Shown here: in pieces, positions 34,604 to 43,788 of the stretch
How positions within the stretch are numbered: position 1 is the first letter of the stretch
How the letters are laid out: every line of letters begins with the position of its first letter
Origin: Oscillibacter sp.
GTDB taxonomy: Bacteria > Bacillota > Clostridia > Oscillospirales > Oscillospiraceae
Assembly (NCBI GenBank): GCA_017526785.1
Contig: JAFXQV010000029.1
Coordinates: 1 to 64,000 of the forward strand
Direction: 5' to 3'
DNA length: 64,000 nt
The notes under the pieces: generated by a model
The model's database searches: none
What the model saw: only the letters and a program-made list of their open reading frames with translations
Told to the model about the DNA's origin: nothing
Program-made: the position numbers and the translations under genes

Positions 34604-35815
34604 TTACTTGGACAGGTCCGCCGCGATAGCGTCGGCCAGCGCCTCCACGTCCGCCGCGTTCCGCTCACTGCAACCGGAAGTGACGGTCACGCTGACATCA
34701 TCATGGATAATGGTCATGTTCTTCATGCCGGACAGCGCTTCCTTGATGAGTTTGCCGGACTGAATCGCCCACGAACCATTCTCGATAATGGCGCAGGTGC
34801 GGTTCTGGACGTTCAGCGCCTTCATGTCCGCGAGGAAATCGTGCATGGGCGGGAAAACGCCCAGATTGTACGTCACCGACGCAAGCACGAGGTGACTGTA
34901 CTTGAACACGTCCGAAATCAGATAGCTGACATGCGTACTCGACACGTCGTAAAGGCGGGTGTTCGTGACGCCCTTTTCGGCTAATTTCGCGGCCAGAAGT
35001 TCGGCGGTGTTCTCCGTGTTGCCGTACATGGACGCGTATACAATCATGACGCCCTTTTCCTCCGGCGTGTACGTACTCCAAAGCTGGTGTTTGCCGACGA
35101 TGTAGCCGAGGTCTTTTCGCCACACGGGGCCGTGAAGCGGGCAAATATACTTGATATCAATTTTCGCGGCCTTTTTCAAGACGGCCTGCACCTGCTGGCC
35201 GTACTTGCCGACGATGTTTGCATAGTAGCGGCGGGCGTCGTCAATCCACTCGCCGTCAAAGTCGAACTCGTCGGCGAAGAGCTTGCCGTCGAGGGAGCGG
35301 AACGAGCCGAACGCGTCCGCGCTGAACAGTACGCTGTTGGTGGTGTCGTAGGTCATCATGACCTCCGGCCAGTGTACCATGGCGGCCGTGATAAAGGTCA
35401 CGCTGTGCCTGCCGAAAGAGGCCGTGTCGCCCTCCTTGACCTCCCGGACGTTGTCCTTGCCGATTTCGTAGCCGAAGTTCCGCAGGAACGCGGCGGCTTT
35501 CGGGGTCATAATCATTTGCACGTCCGGCCAGCGCAACAGGATTTCTTCCAGCGACGCGGCGTGGTCGGGTTCCACATGGTGAATGACCAGATAATCCAGC
35601 GGCCGCCCGTTCAATACGGCCTTGACATTCTCGATAAACTGACGGCCTACCGCCCAGTCGGCGGTGTCGAAGAGGACGGTCTTTTCGTCCAGCAGGACAT
35701 ACGCGTTATAGGACACGCCGTGGTAGAGGGGGTGGATGTTCTCGAACAGCGCCAGACGGCGGTCATTGCCCCCCACCCAGTACAGGTCGTCCGTTACTTT
35801 GCGATAACAGTTCAT
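34604..35815 (-). CDS. A-type flavoprotein (FprA-like flavodiiron protein)
   Basis: A 403-residue soluble enzyme that reduces O2 or NO. The metallo-beta-lactamase-like domain has the diiron motif HxExDH (His80, Glu82, Asp84, His85 in HHVEPDHAA), a downstream His in VHWPEVMM, Asp in FSADAFGSF and His in CPLHGPVW. The C-terminal flavodoxin domain (from about 255) binds FMN through YASMYGNTENTAELLA. It is typical of strict anaerobes. It follows an RNHCP gene by 21 bases. Confidence 0.93.
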   Translation of the reverse strand: MNCYRKVTDDLYWVGGNDRRLALFENIHPLYHGVSYNAYVLLDEKTVLFDTADWAVGRQFIENVKAVLNGRPLDYLVIHHVEPDHAASLEEILLRWPDVQMIMTPKAAAFLRNFGYEIGKDNVREVKEGDTASFGRHSVTFITAAMVHWPEVMMTYDTTNSVLFSADAFGSFRSLDGKLFADEFDFDGEWIDDARRYYANIVGKYGQQVQAVLKKAAKIDIKYICPLHGPVWRKDLGYIVGKHQLWSTYTPEEKGVMIVYASMYGNTENTAELLAAKLAEKGVTNTRLYDVSSTHVSYLISDVFKYSHLVLASVTYNLGVFPPMHDFLADMKALNVQNRTCAIIENGSWAIQSGKLIKEALSGMKNMTIIHDDVSVTVTSGCSERNAADVEALADAIAADLSK

Positions 35816-35836
35816 GAAAAGTTCCTCCGTTTCTTT

Positions 35837-36238
35837 TTACAGGCCGCTCATTTTCTCCATGTACTCCGGGGGGAAGGGCGGCTGTGCAATCGGCTTCATG
35901 GCAATGGACATCAGCTTGAAGGGGTTATCGTCGGCCGCGACACGGTTCGACGAGAGCGCCCCGCAACGGCGGCAACGGTGGATTATCGCCCATTCGCCCC
36001 CCTTGCGCACCCAGACCGCGACAGGCTCCATAATGCCGCCGCAGTCGGCGGCGCGGTCTCCCGGCTCCGTGTCCAAGTGGAGACTGTGCAGGCAGTTCGG
36101 GCAGTGATTCCGGTGTCCGCTCCCGGCACCGTCCGGGGACACGTTCCGCCCGCACACCTTGCAGACAAACGGCTTGTTGCACGGATGGGTCTTGTAGTAA
36201 CCCTTTTCATACTGGATTCGTTTGTTTTCACGGTTCAT
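35837..36238 (-). CDS. RNHCP-domain protein
   Basis: A 133-residue protein with Cys-rich pattern CKVCGRNV, RNHCPNCLHSLHLD (the eponymous RNHCP motif, about 43-56) and RCRRCGAL, consistent with two zinc sites. The family is widespread in Firmicutes but has no known function. It may be co-transcribed with the FprA gene. Confidence 0.85.
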   Translation of the reverse strand: MNRENKRIQYEKGYYKTHPCNKPFVCKVCGRNVSPDGAGSGHRNHCPNCLHSLHLDTEPGDRAADCGGIMEPVAVWVRKGGEWAIIHRCRRCGALSSNRVAADDNPFKLMSIAMKPIAQPPFPPEYMEKMSGL

Positions 36239-36261
36239 TGGAAATTGTTCCTCCTGAAAGA

Positions 36262-36287
36262 TGATTTTCGGGAGGTCTTGCGCGTAC
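36262..36287 (-). terminator. Hairpin between the Sel1 gene and the RNHCP gene
   Basis: CGGGAGGT/ACCTCCCG on both strands surrounds a nine-base loop. It may end the Sel1 transcript, but the T-run is poor. The rest of 36239-36418 holds nothing else I can support. Confidence 0.4.
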
Positions 36288-36418
36288 CTCCCGGTCAGCG
36301 CACAATTCCCAGACAGTTATTCGTGTTTTTCAAAAGGCATTCTCCTTAGATTTGTGAATCAGCCCCCAATGTCGTTGAGAAACTGTCCATAGCATATTGT
36401 CGACGGACATTCCGTCCA

Positions 36419-38929
36419 TCAAAGCCCTAAACGCTCACGCGCTTTTTTGTGTCCCTGTTTCGCGGCGCGGCCGTACCATAAACGCGCCTTCGTTTTATCA
36501 CGCGGCAGGCCTTTTCCGTTCTCATAACACCAGCCAAGGTTGTACTGCGCGTAGGCGTTGCCCTGTTCGGCGCTGAGTTGATACCATTTAACCGCTTCCC
36601 TATAATCCTGCGCCACGCCGTTGCCCATCTCATAGCAAAAGCCAAGATTGCCCTGGGCTCTTGCGTTGCCCTGTTCGGCGGAGCGGCGGTACCACTTGAC
36701 CGCTTCGGTGTAGCTTTTGGCCACGCCGATTCCGGCATCATAGCAGTAAGCGAGATTGCACTGCGCTGTTGCGTCGCCCTGTTCGGCGGAGCGGCGGTAC
36801 CACTTAACCGCCTCGGCTTTATCCTGCGCCACGCCGTTGCCCATCTCATAGCACAAACCGAGATTGCACTGGGCTCTTGCGTTGCCCTGTTCGGCGGCGC
36901 GGTGGTACCACTTGACGGCTTCGGTGTAGCTCTTGGCCACGCCGATTCCGGCCTCATAGCAGTAAGCGAGATTGCACTGCGCGGTGTCGTCGCCCTGTTC
37001 GGCGGAGCGGCGGTACCACTTAACCGCCTCGGCTTTATCCTGCGCCACGCCGTTGCCCATCTCATAGCACAAACCGAGATTGCACTGGGCTCTTGCGTTG
37101 CCCTGTTCGGCGGCGCGGTGGTACCATTTGACGGCTTCGGTGTAGCTTTGAGCCACGCCGATTCCGACCTCATAGCAGTAAGCGAGATTGCACTGCGCGG
37201 TGTCGTTGCCCTGTTCGGCAGCGCGGCGGTACCATTTGGCCGCCTCGGCTTTATTCTGCGCCACGCCGTTGCCCGCCTCGTAGCAATATCCGAGATTATT
37301 TTGCGCGTCCGGGTTGCCCTGTTCGGCGGCGCGGCGGTACCATTTGGCCGCTTCGGCGTAATCCTGCGCCACGCCCCGCCCGTTCTTATAGTAAACGCCC
37401 ATTTGGAATTGCGCGTCGGCGTCGCCCTGTTCGGCGGCGCGGCGGTACCATTGGAACGCTTCGGCGTAATCTTGCGCCACGCCCTGCCCATCCTGATAGC
37501 AAATGCCAAGATTGTACTGCGCTACCATGTCGCCCTGTTCGGCGGCGCGGCGGTACCATTTGACCGCTTCGGCGTCACTTTGCGCCACGCCCCTGCCTCT
37601 ATCATAGTAAACACCGAGTTTCAGTTGCGCGTCCGGGTCGTCCTGTTCGGCGGCGCAGCGGAACCATTTGGCCGCTTCGGCGTAATCCTGCGCCACGCCT
37701 TCCCCATCTTCATAGCAAACGCCGAGATTAAACTGTGCTACTACGTCGCCCTGTTCGGCGGCGCGGCGGTACCATTTGGCCGCTTCGGCGTCATTCTGCG
37801 CCACGCCTCTGCCTCTGCCATAGTAGACGCCGAGTTTGCGTTGCGCGCGCGCGTTGTTCTGCTCAGCGGCACGGCGAAACCATTTGAAGGCTTCGGCGTA
37901 ATCCTGTATTACGCCCTCTCCTTCTTCATAGCAAACGCCGAGATTAAACTGTGCTACTACGTCGCCCTGTTCGGCGGCGCGGCGAAACCATTTGGCCGCT
38001 TCGGCGTCATTCTGCGCCACGCCTCTGCCTCTGTCATAGTAGACGCCGAGTTTGCGTTGCGCATTGGCGTCGCCCTGCTCAGCGGCGCGGCGAAACCATT
38101 TGAAGGCTTCGGCGTAATCCTGTGTTACGCCCTCTCCTTCTTCATAGCTATAACCGAGATTAAACTGCGCTACTACGTCGCCCTGTTCGGCGGCGCGGCG
38201 AAACCATTTGGCCGCTTCGGCGTAATCTTGCGTCACGCCCTTGCCCTGCCGATAGCACCAGCCAAGGCTCGTCCTCGCGTTGGCGTTGCCCTGTTCGGCG
38301 GCGCGGCGGTACCATTTGGCCGCTTCGGCGTAATCTTGCGCCACGCCCTTGCCCTGCCTGTAGCGCCAGCCGAGACGCATTTGGGCGTCCGCGTCTCCGG
38401 CTTGCGCGGATTTTATCAGAGCCGCGACTTCAGGGCTGACGGACGGCGGCGGCGTCGGCTTTGTGACGGGAGCCGATTGCGCGGACGGTGCCTCGCGCGT
38501 GAAGTCCTGATAAACGCTGCTGTCCCATCCCAGCATGCCCGCCAGCCAAGACAGAACCATCCCGGCGACTTCTTGACTTATCCAGAGCCTGTCCATCAGT
38601 AATATACGGCAACGCTGAAGGCAGGCTGTTTTTTCCTGGTCGGATTTCTCATCCGCGTCGTACAGAGATTGACCAACTCCGAGATTCAGCGTATTTTTGA
38701 CCAGTTCGCGCTCTTTCACAAATTCCGACGCGTAATCGCTAAGAATCGCGTAGAAACGCATGGGATTTGTCAAAATCTCTTTTCCATGCTGGGAAATCAA
38801 CAGGGACAAGGCCGCTTCAATGCCTGTTTTCTCTGTAGTCTTTTCTTCCAGGAGGCTTGCGCCGCAAAAGGGGCAGATTGTCACTGTTTGCGCCGCGTTC
38901 CAAGACGCACCGCATTTGGCGCATTTCAT
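36419..38929 (-). CDS. Sel1-repeat protein with N-terminal zinc ribbon
   Basis: A start at 38929 (MKCAKCGASWNAAQ) has AAAGGAG about ten bases upstream; 836 residues. The N-terminus is a double-CxxC zinc ribbon (CAKCG, CPFCG; about 3-25). About 60-180 is helical, without a family. Then come 18 consecutive Sel1 repeats of 36 residues, each like AQxNLGxxYxxGxGVAQDYAEA-KWYRRAAEQG. The repeat DNA units are 108 bases and nearly identical in places (about 36640-37200). No signal peptide or membrane segment. Sel1 solenoids bind proteins; the partner is unknown. Its strong promoter is at 39001-39029. Confidence 0.9.
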   Translation of the reverse strand: MKCAKCGASWNAAQTVTICPFCGASLLEEKTTEKTGIEAALSLLISQHGKEILTNPMRFYAILSDYASEFVKERELVKNTLNLGVGQSLYDADEKSDQEKTACLQRCRILLMDRLWISQEVAGMVLSWLAGMLGWDSSVYQDFTREAPSAQSAPVTKPTPPPSVSPEVAALIKSAQAGDADAQMRLGWRYRQGKGVAQDYAEAAKWYRRAAEQGNANARTSLGWCYRQGKGVTQDYAEAAKWFRRAAEQGDVVAQFNLGYSYEEGEGVTQDYAEAFKWFRRAAEQGDANAQRKLGVYYDRGRGVAQNDAEAAKWFRRAAEQGDVVAQFNLGVCYEEGEGVIQDYAEAFKWFRRAAEQNNARAQRKLGVYYGRGRGVAQNDAEAAKWYRRAAEQGDVVAQFNLGVCYEDGEGVAQDYAEAAKWFRCAAEQDDPDAQLKLGVYYDRGRGVAQSDAEAVKWYRRAAEQGDMVAQYNLGICYQDGQGVAQDYAEAFQWYRRAAEQGDADAQFQMGVYYKNGRGVAQDYAEAAKWYRRAAEQGNPDAQNNLGYCYEAGNGVAQNKAEAAKWYRRAAEQGNDTAQCNLAYCYEVGIGVAQSYTEAVKWYHRAAEQGNARAQCNLGLCYEMGNGVAQDKAEAVKWYRRSAEQGDDTAQCNLAYCYEAGIGVAKSYTEAVKWYHRAAEQGNARAQCNLGLCYEMGNGVAQDKAEAVKWYRRSAEQGDATAQCNLAYCYDAGIGVAKSYTEAVKWYRRSAEQGNARAQGNLGFCYEMGNGVAQDYREAVKWYQLSAEQGNAYAQYNLGWCYENGKGLPRDKTKARLWYGRAAKQGHKKARERLGL
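36480..38420 (-). repeat. Array of 108-base Sel1-coding repeats
   Basis: Eighteen tandem units coding for the 36-residue Sel1 repeats. The two-unit block coding for YCYEAGIGVA and LCYEMGNGVA is duplicated almost exactly (around 36680-36890 and 36900-37110), which implies recent unequal crossing over. Confidence 0.9.
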
Positions 38930-39000
38930 ATGTTCCATACTCCTTTCGGTTATTAGGGCTGTCCAGAGCCTCGCGTATCCATCCACTGGCAACTGCCCAT

Positions 39001-39029
39001 AGCATAGCGGAAAATCACGGATTTGTCAA
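39001..39029 (-). promoter_or_regulatory. Promoter of the Sel1-repeat gene
   Basis: Minus-strand TTGACA (39024-39029), 17-base spacer, TATGCT (39001-39006), about 70 bases before the start. Confidence 0.7.
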
Positions 39030-39146
39030 TCAAAATCGCAGAGAAAGCGTCAGCGCGGACAGCGTTTGACGGCATTCCGGCCGCCGCGTCCGGAATAATG
39101 ACGGTTTTTCGCCCACGCCGCGCGCCGGATTCTGTACACTTTTTCA

Positions 39147-39175
39147 TTGCAAAGCGCGGACAAGCCTGTTATAAT
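39147..39175 (+). promoter_or_regulatory. Promoter of the aquaporin gene
   Basis: TTGCAA (39147-39152), 17 bases, TATAAT (39170-39175), 30 bases before the start codon. Confidence 0.75.
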
Positions 39176-39205
39176 GGCCTTACTACGGAAAGGAGGCCTT
39201 GAAGC

Positions 39206-39892
39206 ATGAAGAAATACATTGCGGAAGGCATCGGGACTATGGTGCTGGTCGTTCTGGGTTGCGGTACGGCCATGCTCGTGGGCTGCGACGCCGCCAACGG
39301 CGGCGGCTACATCCTCACGGCGCTGGCGTTCGGCCTGTCCATTGTCGCTATGGCCTACTCCATCGGCAACATCTCCGGCTGTCACATCAACCCGGCCGTG
39401 TCGCTCGGCGTCTACATGAGCGGCGGTCTGGACATGACGGACTTTGTCGGCTATGTCGTCTCGCAGTGCGTGGGCGCGCTGGTCGGCTCCGGCCTGCTGG
39501 CGGTGATTTTCGGTATGGGCGGCGTCGAGGACAAAACAGGCGGCCTCGGCACGAACGGCCTCGCGGGCGTCAGTGGCAACCCCGTCGCCGGACTGCTCGT
39601 CGAAATCGTGCTGACCTGCATTTTCCTCCTCTGCATTCTGGGCGTCACGTCCAAGAAGGCCAAGCACGGCTCTTTCGGCGGACTGGTCATCGGCCTGACG
39701 CTGACCGGCGTCCACATCCTCGGAATCGGCCTGACGGGTACTTCCGTCAACCCGGCGCGCAGTCTCGGCCCCGCGATTGTCGCGGCCATGACCGGTAACG
39801 CGGCTCCGTTGGGCAGTCTGTGGGTGTTCATCGTCGGCCCGCTGGTCGGCGCGGCGCTCGCGGCGGTTATCTACAAGGCGCTCGAAAACTGA
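39206..39892 (+). CDS. Aquaporin (MIP family, AqpZ-like)
   Basis: A 228-residue channel with six membrane segments and the two NPA boxes at 62-64 (HINPAVSLG) and 182-184 (SVNPARSLGPA). His170 and Arg185 of the selectivity filter point to a water channel rather than a glycerol facilitator. Ribosome site AAAGGAGG. A terminator follows at 39907-39937. Confidence 0.93.
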   Translation: MKKYIAEGIGTMVLVVLGCGTAMLVGCDAANGGGYILTALAFGLSIVAMAYSIGNISGCHINPAVSLGVYMSGGLDMTDFVGYVVSQCVGALVGSGLLAVIFGMGGVEDKTGGLGTNGLAGVSGNPVAGLLVEIVLTCIFLLCILGVTSKKAKHGSFGGLVIGLTLTGVHILGIGLTGTSVNPARSLGPAIVAAMTGNAAPLGSLWVFIVGPLVGAALAAVIYKALEN

Positions 39893-39906
39893 CGGACAGC
39901 GTGACG

Positions 39907-39937
39907 GCGGGACATTCTCCGGAATGTCCCGCTTCTT
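39907..39937 (+). terminator. Terminator after the aquaporin gene
   Basis: GCGGGACATTC (39907-39917) and GAATGTCCCGC (39922-39932) form an 11-base perfect stem followed by TTCTTTG. Confidence 0.8.
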
Positions 39938-39965
39938 TGTACTTTTCGCGAAAGGATGAACCTGC

Positions 39966-40241
39966 ATGAAAGTCCGCCGACACTTTTACTTTTCCGGGCG
40001 CGTTCAGGGCGTCGGATTCCGCTACCGCGCCACGTACGCCGCCCGCGCCGCGAAACTCACCGGGTGGGTCAAGAATCTGTACGACGGCCGGGTGGAAATG
40101 GAAATTCAGGGCGACGACGCCCTCATTACGCGCCTGCTCTACGACCTCCGGAAAGACCGCTTTATCCGTATCACGGGCATCGAGAGCGAAGAACTGCCGC
40201 TGGTCGACAACGAGCGCGATTTCCACCCAACCGGATACTGA
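39966..40241 (+). CDS. acyP: Acylphosphatase
   Basis: A 91-residue enzyme hydrolysing carboxyl-phosphate bonds. The signature GRVQGVGFR (11-19) places catalytic Arg19, and Asn37 lies in TGWVKNLYDGRVEM. Length and fold order are normal. Ribosome site AAAGGA. Confidence 0.93.
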   Translation: MKVRRHFYFSGRVQGVGFRYRATYAARAAKLTGWVKNLYDGRVEMEIQGDDALITRLLYDLRKDRFIRITGIESEELPLVDNERDFHPTGY

Positions 40242-40302
40242 ACGCCAGCACCACAAGCGGAAAATGTTTCCATGTTCTCCGAAAAATGTTACCAAATTGT
40301 AA

Positions 40303-40331
40303 TTTTCATCCGGCCTGTCCTGTGGTATAAT
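40303..40331 (+). promoter_or_regulatory. Promoter of the VanW gene
   Basis: TTTTCA (40303-40308), 17 bases, TATAAT (40326-40331), about 100 bases before the start. Confidence 0.5.
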
Positions 40332-40430
40332 GGAAGCGGTCGAAAAAGGGCAGGACGGACTTCCCTACAGGGGCGGTACGTTTTGTTCTCTGCTTTCATA
40401 CTATCCTTGTGGTTCGGAAGGAGAATGTCT

Positions 40431-42080
40431 ATGGAAAATCAACTTTCTACAAACTCCGGCGCGGACGGTATCGGTACCCCCGACACGGTACCCGGCGGCG
40501 GTGCCGGGAGAACCGTGTTCGCCATTGTGCGTACGGTGCTTGCGGCGTTCATTATCGCGGGCGTGATTGTGTCCGCCGGGTACGCCGGGCTTTGCGCCTA
40601 CGCCGCGAACGGGAAAACCATCTGGCCGGGTATCAGCGTCATGGGCGTGGAACTCAGCGGGCTGACCGTCGAGGAGGCCGCCAAAAAACTTGACACTTTC
40701 ATCGACAAGTCGCAGGTTGACCTCTACCTTTACTATATTCTGGACGAAGGGACTCACGTTGAGAACTACCGCCCCGACACCCCCGATTACTCATTCCCGC
40801 TCCGTGACTTGGGCTTCTACCCCGACACCATGTCCATCGCGCAGGAAGCCTACGACATGAACGTGACAAACCCGGAATTCCTCTCGCTGGGCTGGCGCTA
40901 CCTTACCGGGGAGGGCGAGACCGAGTACAGCCCCGAATTGTCCGTTGACCCCGAACAGGTCACCTTGCGCGCGCAGGAGGCCGCCGAGGCGCTCAGCTAT
41001 GACCCCACGCAGACCGAGTACGGCATTGAGGGCGACGCGCTCCGCGTGACGCTCCCAAAAAACGGCCGCTCCGTCCCCGCCGAACCCATTGCCGAGAAAC
41101 TCCAAACCGTTATCCGGAACGCCCCGGATTTCGCGGTGGATATCCCGTATTCGGCGGTGCCGCATGAGGCCATGACGGTGGAGGAAATCCACGAAAAGGT
41201 TTACATTCCCGTTAAAAACGCGTGGTTTGACCCCCAAAAGTGGGAAGTCGCCCCCGGCGAAAACGGCATTGACTTCGACATGGAGACCCTCCGGACGCTC
41301 ATGGAAGAGGCCGCCGCCGGGCAGACCGTCGAAACACAGCTCATCTACGGCGAACCCAAGCTCACCTACAACGATTTGAAAAACGTGGTATTCCGTGACC
41401 TGCTGGGCGAGGCCAGCACGAAAGTGTCCGGCACGGCCGCGCGCGTCAACAACGTGAAACTGGCCGCCAAGGCCATTAATAACGCGGTCGTCAACAGCGG
41501 CGAAACCTTCTCCTATAATGGCCGCGTCGGACGCCGCACAGCCGCCAAGGGCTATCAGGCCGCCCCGGCGTATATCCAAGGCCTCACCGTCGACGAAATC
41601 GGCGGCGGCGTCTGCCAGCCGTCCTCCACGCTCTACCTTGCCTGTCTGCGCTCCAACATGCAGATTACGGAGCGTTCCCCGCACCGCTATGTCCCGGCGT
41701 ATATCCCGCCCGGCATGGACGCCACGGTTTCATGGGGCGGCCCCGATTACAAATTCACCAACAACACCCCCTATCCCATCATCATCAAAACCAAATACGC
41801 CGACGGCTACTTGACCGTGCAGCTCATCGGCACCAAGACCAACAACAACACCGTCAAAATTACCAACGAGTTCATTTCGTCCACGCAGTGGAAGACCGAG
41901 TACAGAACCGACCGCAGTCTCCCGAAGGGTACGCAGAAAGTCGAGGTCACGCCCTACACCGGAAAGACCTACAAGACCTACCGTAATATTTACGACGGCA
42001 ACGGCAAGCTGATTTCCAGCAAGTTCGAGGCCACCAGCGTTTACAAAGTACGCAATCAGGTGATTGCGCGTAACCCGTGA
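40431..42080 (+). CDS. VanW-family membrane-anchored protein
   Basis: ATG 40431 has AAGGAG seven bases upstream; 549 residues. One membrane segment (about 30-55) is followed by two peptidoglycan-binding_4-type domains (about 70-310), the VanW domain (about 335-470) containing FSYNGRVGRRTAAKGYQAAP, GGGVCQPSSTLYLACL and HRYVPAYIPPGMDATV, and a C-terminal G5-like strand region. The family is found in envelope roles in Firmicutes and beside vancomycin-resistance genes, but its action is unresolved. No van ligases are nearby, so a resistance role is not indicated. Confidence 0.85.
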   Translation: MENQLSTNSGADGIGTPDTVPGGGAGRTVFAIVRTVLAAFIIAGVIVSAGYAGLCAYAANGKTIWPGISVMGVELSGLTVEEAAKKLDTFIDKSQVDLYLYYILDEGTHVENYRPDTPDYSFPLRDLGFYPDTMSIAQEAYDMNVTNPEFLSLGWRYLTGEGETEYSPELSVDPEQVTLRAQEAAEALSYDPTQTEYGIEGDALRVTLPKNGRSVPAEPIAEKLQTVIRNAPDFAVDIPYSAVPHEAMTVEEIHEKVYIPVKNAWFDPQKWEVAPGENGIDFDMETLRTLMEEAAAGQTVETQLIYGEPKLTYNDLKNVVFRDLLGEASTKVSGTAARVNNVKLAAKAINNAVVNSGETFSYNGRVGRRTAAKGYQAAPAYIQGLTVDEIGGGVCQPSSTLYLACLRSNMQITERSPHRYVPAYIPPGMDATVSWGGPDYKFTNNTPYPIIIKTKYADGYLTVQLIGTKTNNNTVKITNEFISSTQWKTEYRTDRSLPKGTQKVEVTPYTGKTYKTYRNIYDGNGKLISSKFEATSVYKVRNQVIARNP

Positions 42081-42087
42081 CAAATTT

Positions 42088-42117
42088 CCCCGCCCGATTC
42101 CGGGCGGGATTTTTATC
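42088..42117 (+). terminator. Terminator after the VanW gene
   Basis: CCCGCCCG and CGGGCGGG enclose a four-base loop and are followed by ATTTTTATC. Confidence 0.85.
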
Positions 42118-42239
42118 TGCCCCACCCGGCGCGTATCGCCGTAAGGCGGCAGAGGGGCGGAGCGCAAAATCACGGGTTGACTTTTCCGCGGGCATTGACT
42201 ACAATAAGCGCGTATTTTCTCTTACGGAGGGCTTACCTT

Positions 42240-43679
42240 ATGGCAAAGGAACAGAAACAGGTCGACGCGATTACCGATATGGAGCGGGATTTCGCGCAGT
42301 GGTACACGGACGTCTGTACCAAGGCCGAACTGATTGGCTACACGAGCGTGAAGGGCATTTTCATCTTGCGCCCCTACGGCTACGCGATTTGGGAGAACAT
42401 CCAGCAGGCACTCGACCAGAGATTCAAGGCCACCGGACACTGTAACGTGTCCATGCCCATGCTGATTCCGGAATCCCTGTTGCAGAAGGAGAAAGACCAT
42501 ATCGAGGGCTTCGCGCCGGAATGCGCGTGGGTCACAATGGGCGGCAGTGAGAAGTTAGAGGAACGTTTGTGCGTACGTCCCACGTCCGAAACTCTGTTCT
42601 GCGAGCATTGGAGCAAGATTGTCCACTCGTGGCGGGACTTGCCCATGCTGTACAACCAGTGGTGCAGCGTCATGCGCTGGGAAAAGACGACGCGGCCTTT
42701 CTTACGGCACCGGGAATTTCTGTGGCAGGAGGGTCACACACTCCACGCCACCCCGGAGGAGGCCATCGAGGAAACGGAACGGATGTTGGACATTTACGCC
42801 GATGTGTGCGAAAACCTGCTTGCAATGCCCGTCGTGAAGGGCGTCAAGACCGACAAGGAGAAGTTCGCGGGCGCGGAACGCACGTATACATTAGAGTGCA
42901 TGATGCACGACCGGAAGGCCTTGCAGAACGGCACAAGCCACTATTTCGGGGACGGCTTCGCCAAGGCGTTTGACATCAGCTTTTCCGACAGGGACAACCA
43001 GCGCCGGACGCCCTACGAAACGTCGTGGGGCATTACCACGCGGACAATCGGCGGACTCATCATGACCCACGGCGACAATCACGGCCTTGTGTTGCCGCCG
43101 CGTGTCGCGCCGACGCAGGTTGTTGTGATTCCGGTCGCCCAGCACAAGCCCGGCGTGATTGACGCGGCGTCGGCGCTGTGCGGACGCCTCCAAGACGCCG
43201 GAATCCGCGTCAAGATGGACGCGTCCGACAACTCCCCCGGCTGGAAGTTCGCCGAGTACGAAATGAAGGGTGTCCCGCTCCGCGTGGAAATCGGCCCGAA
43301 AGACATGGACAAGGCGCAGTGCGTGCTTGTGCGCCGCGACAACGGCGAGAAGACCTTTATACCGCTGTCCGGGCTGGAGGAAGCGGTAAAAAACTGTCTG
43401 GAGGAAATCCAAGCGAACCTGTTCGCCAAGGCCAAGCGGAATCTCGACGAACACACGTTTGATATCTCGACGCCCGAAGAGGCCAAGGCGATTGTCGAGG
43501 GGGAAGGCGGCTTCCTGCGGTCGAAGTGGTGCGGCTCCCGCGAGTGCGAGGAGGCCATGAAGGAACGCGCCGGGGTTTCGTCGCGCTGTCTGCCGTTCGC
43601 GCAGAGCGGCACGGAGGGGACGTGTCCGGTGTGCGGAAAGAAGTGTACCACGGACATTTACTGGGGCGTTGCCTACTGA
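42240..43679 (+). CDS. proS: Prolyl-tRNA synthetase, short (archaeal/eukaryotic-type) form
   Basis: ATG 42240 follows GGAGG; 479 residues. It lacks the large insertion of the bacterial form and has class II motifs including RPTSETLFCEHWSKIVHSWR, LRHREFLWQEGHTLHA, and GGLIMTHGDNHGLVLPP. The anticodon domain is at about 290-390, and a C-terminal zinc-type element CPVCGKKC is present. Many Clostridia carry this ProS type. It lacks the editing domain. Confidence 0.95.
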   Translation: MAKEQKQVDAITDMERDFAQWYTDVCTKAELIGYTSVKGIFILRPYGYAIWENIQQALDQRFKATGHCNVSMPMLIPESLLQKEKDHIEGFAPECAWVTMGGSEKLEERLCVRPTSETLFCEHWSKIVHSWRDLPMLYNQWCSVMRWEKTTRPFLRHREFLWQEGHTLHATPEEAIEETERMLDIYADVCENLLAMPVVKGVKTDKEKFAGAERTYTLECMMHDRKALQNGTSHYFGDGFAKAFDISFSDRDNQRRTPYETSWGITTRTIGGLIMTHGDNHGLVLPPRVAPTQVVVIPVAQHKPGVIDAASALCGRLQDAGIRVKMDASDNSPGWKFAEYEMKGVPLRVEIGPKDMDKAQCVLVRRDNGEKTFIPLSGLEEAVKNCLEEIQANLFAKAKRNLDEHTFDISTPEEAKAIVEGEGGFLRSKWCGSRECEEAMKERAGVSSRCLPFAQSGTEGTCPVCGKKCTTDIYWGVAY

Positions 43680-43754
43680 CTGTGTAGAAAATGCTGGAAA
43701 ATCCGGTATTTTCCGGAAAATCCATGGCGATTTGGGCGAAGCTGTCAAAATCTG

Positions 43755-43782
43755 TTGACATTCCGGGCAATCGGAGTATAAT
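43755..43782 (+). promoter_or_regulatory. Promoter of the antiporter leader RNA
   Basis: TTGACA (43755-43760), 16 bases, TATAAT (43777-43782). Transcription should begin near 43789, giving a leader of about 180 bases before the start at 43971. Confidence 0.8.
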
Positions 43783-43788
43783 AAACAA

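Noticed and set aside
36578..38602. 674-codon open frame antisense to the Sel1 repeats
   Set aside because: It arises because the 108-base unit is free of stops in the opposite frame and repeats 18 times; no ribosome site and a composition typical of a shadow frame.
40431..42080. Vancomycin-resistance function for the VanW protein
   Set aside because: No vanH, vanA/B or vanX nearby; VanW proteins are common in Clostridia without resistance.
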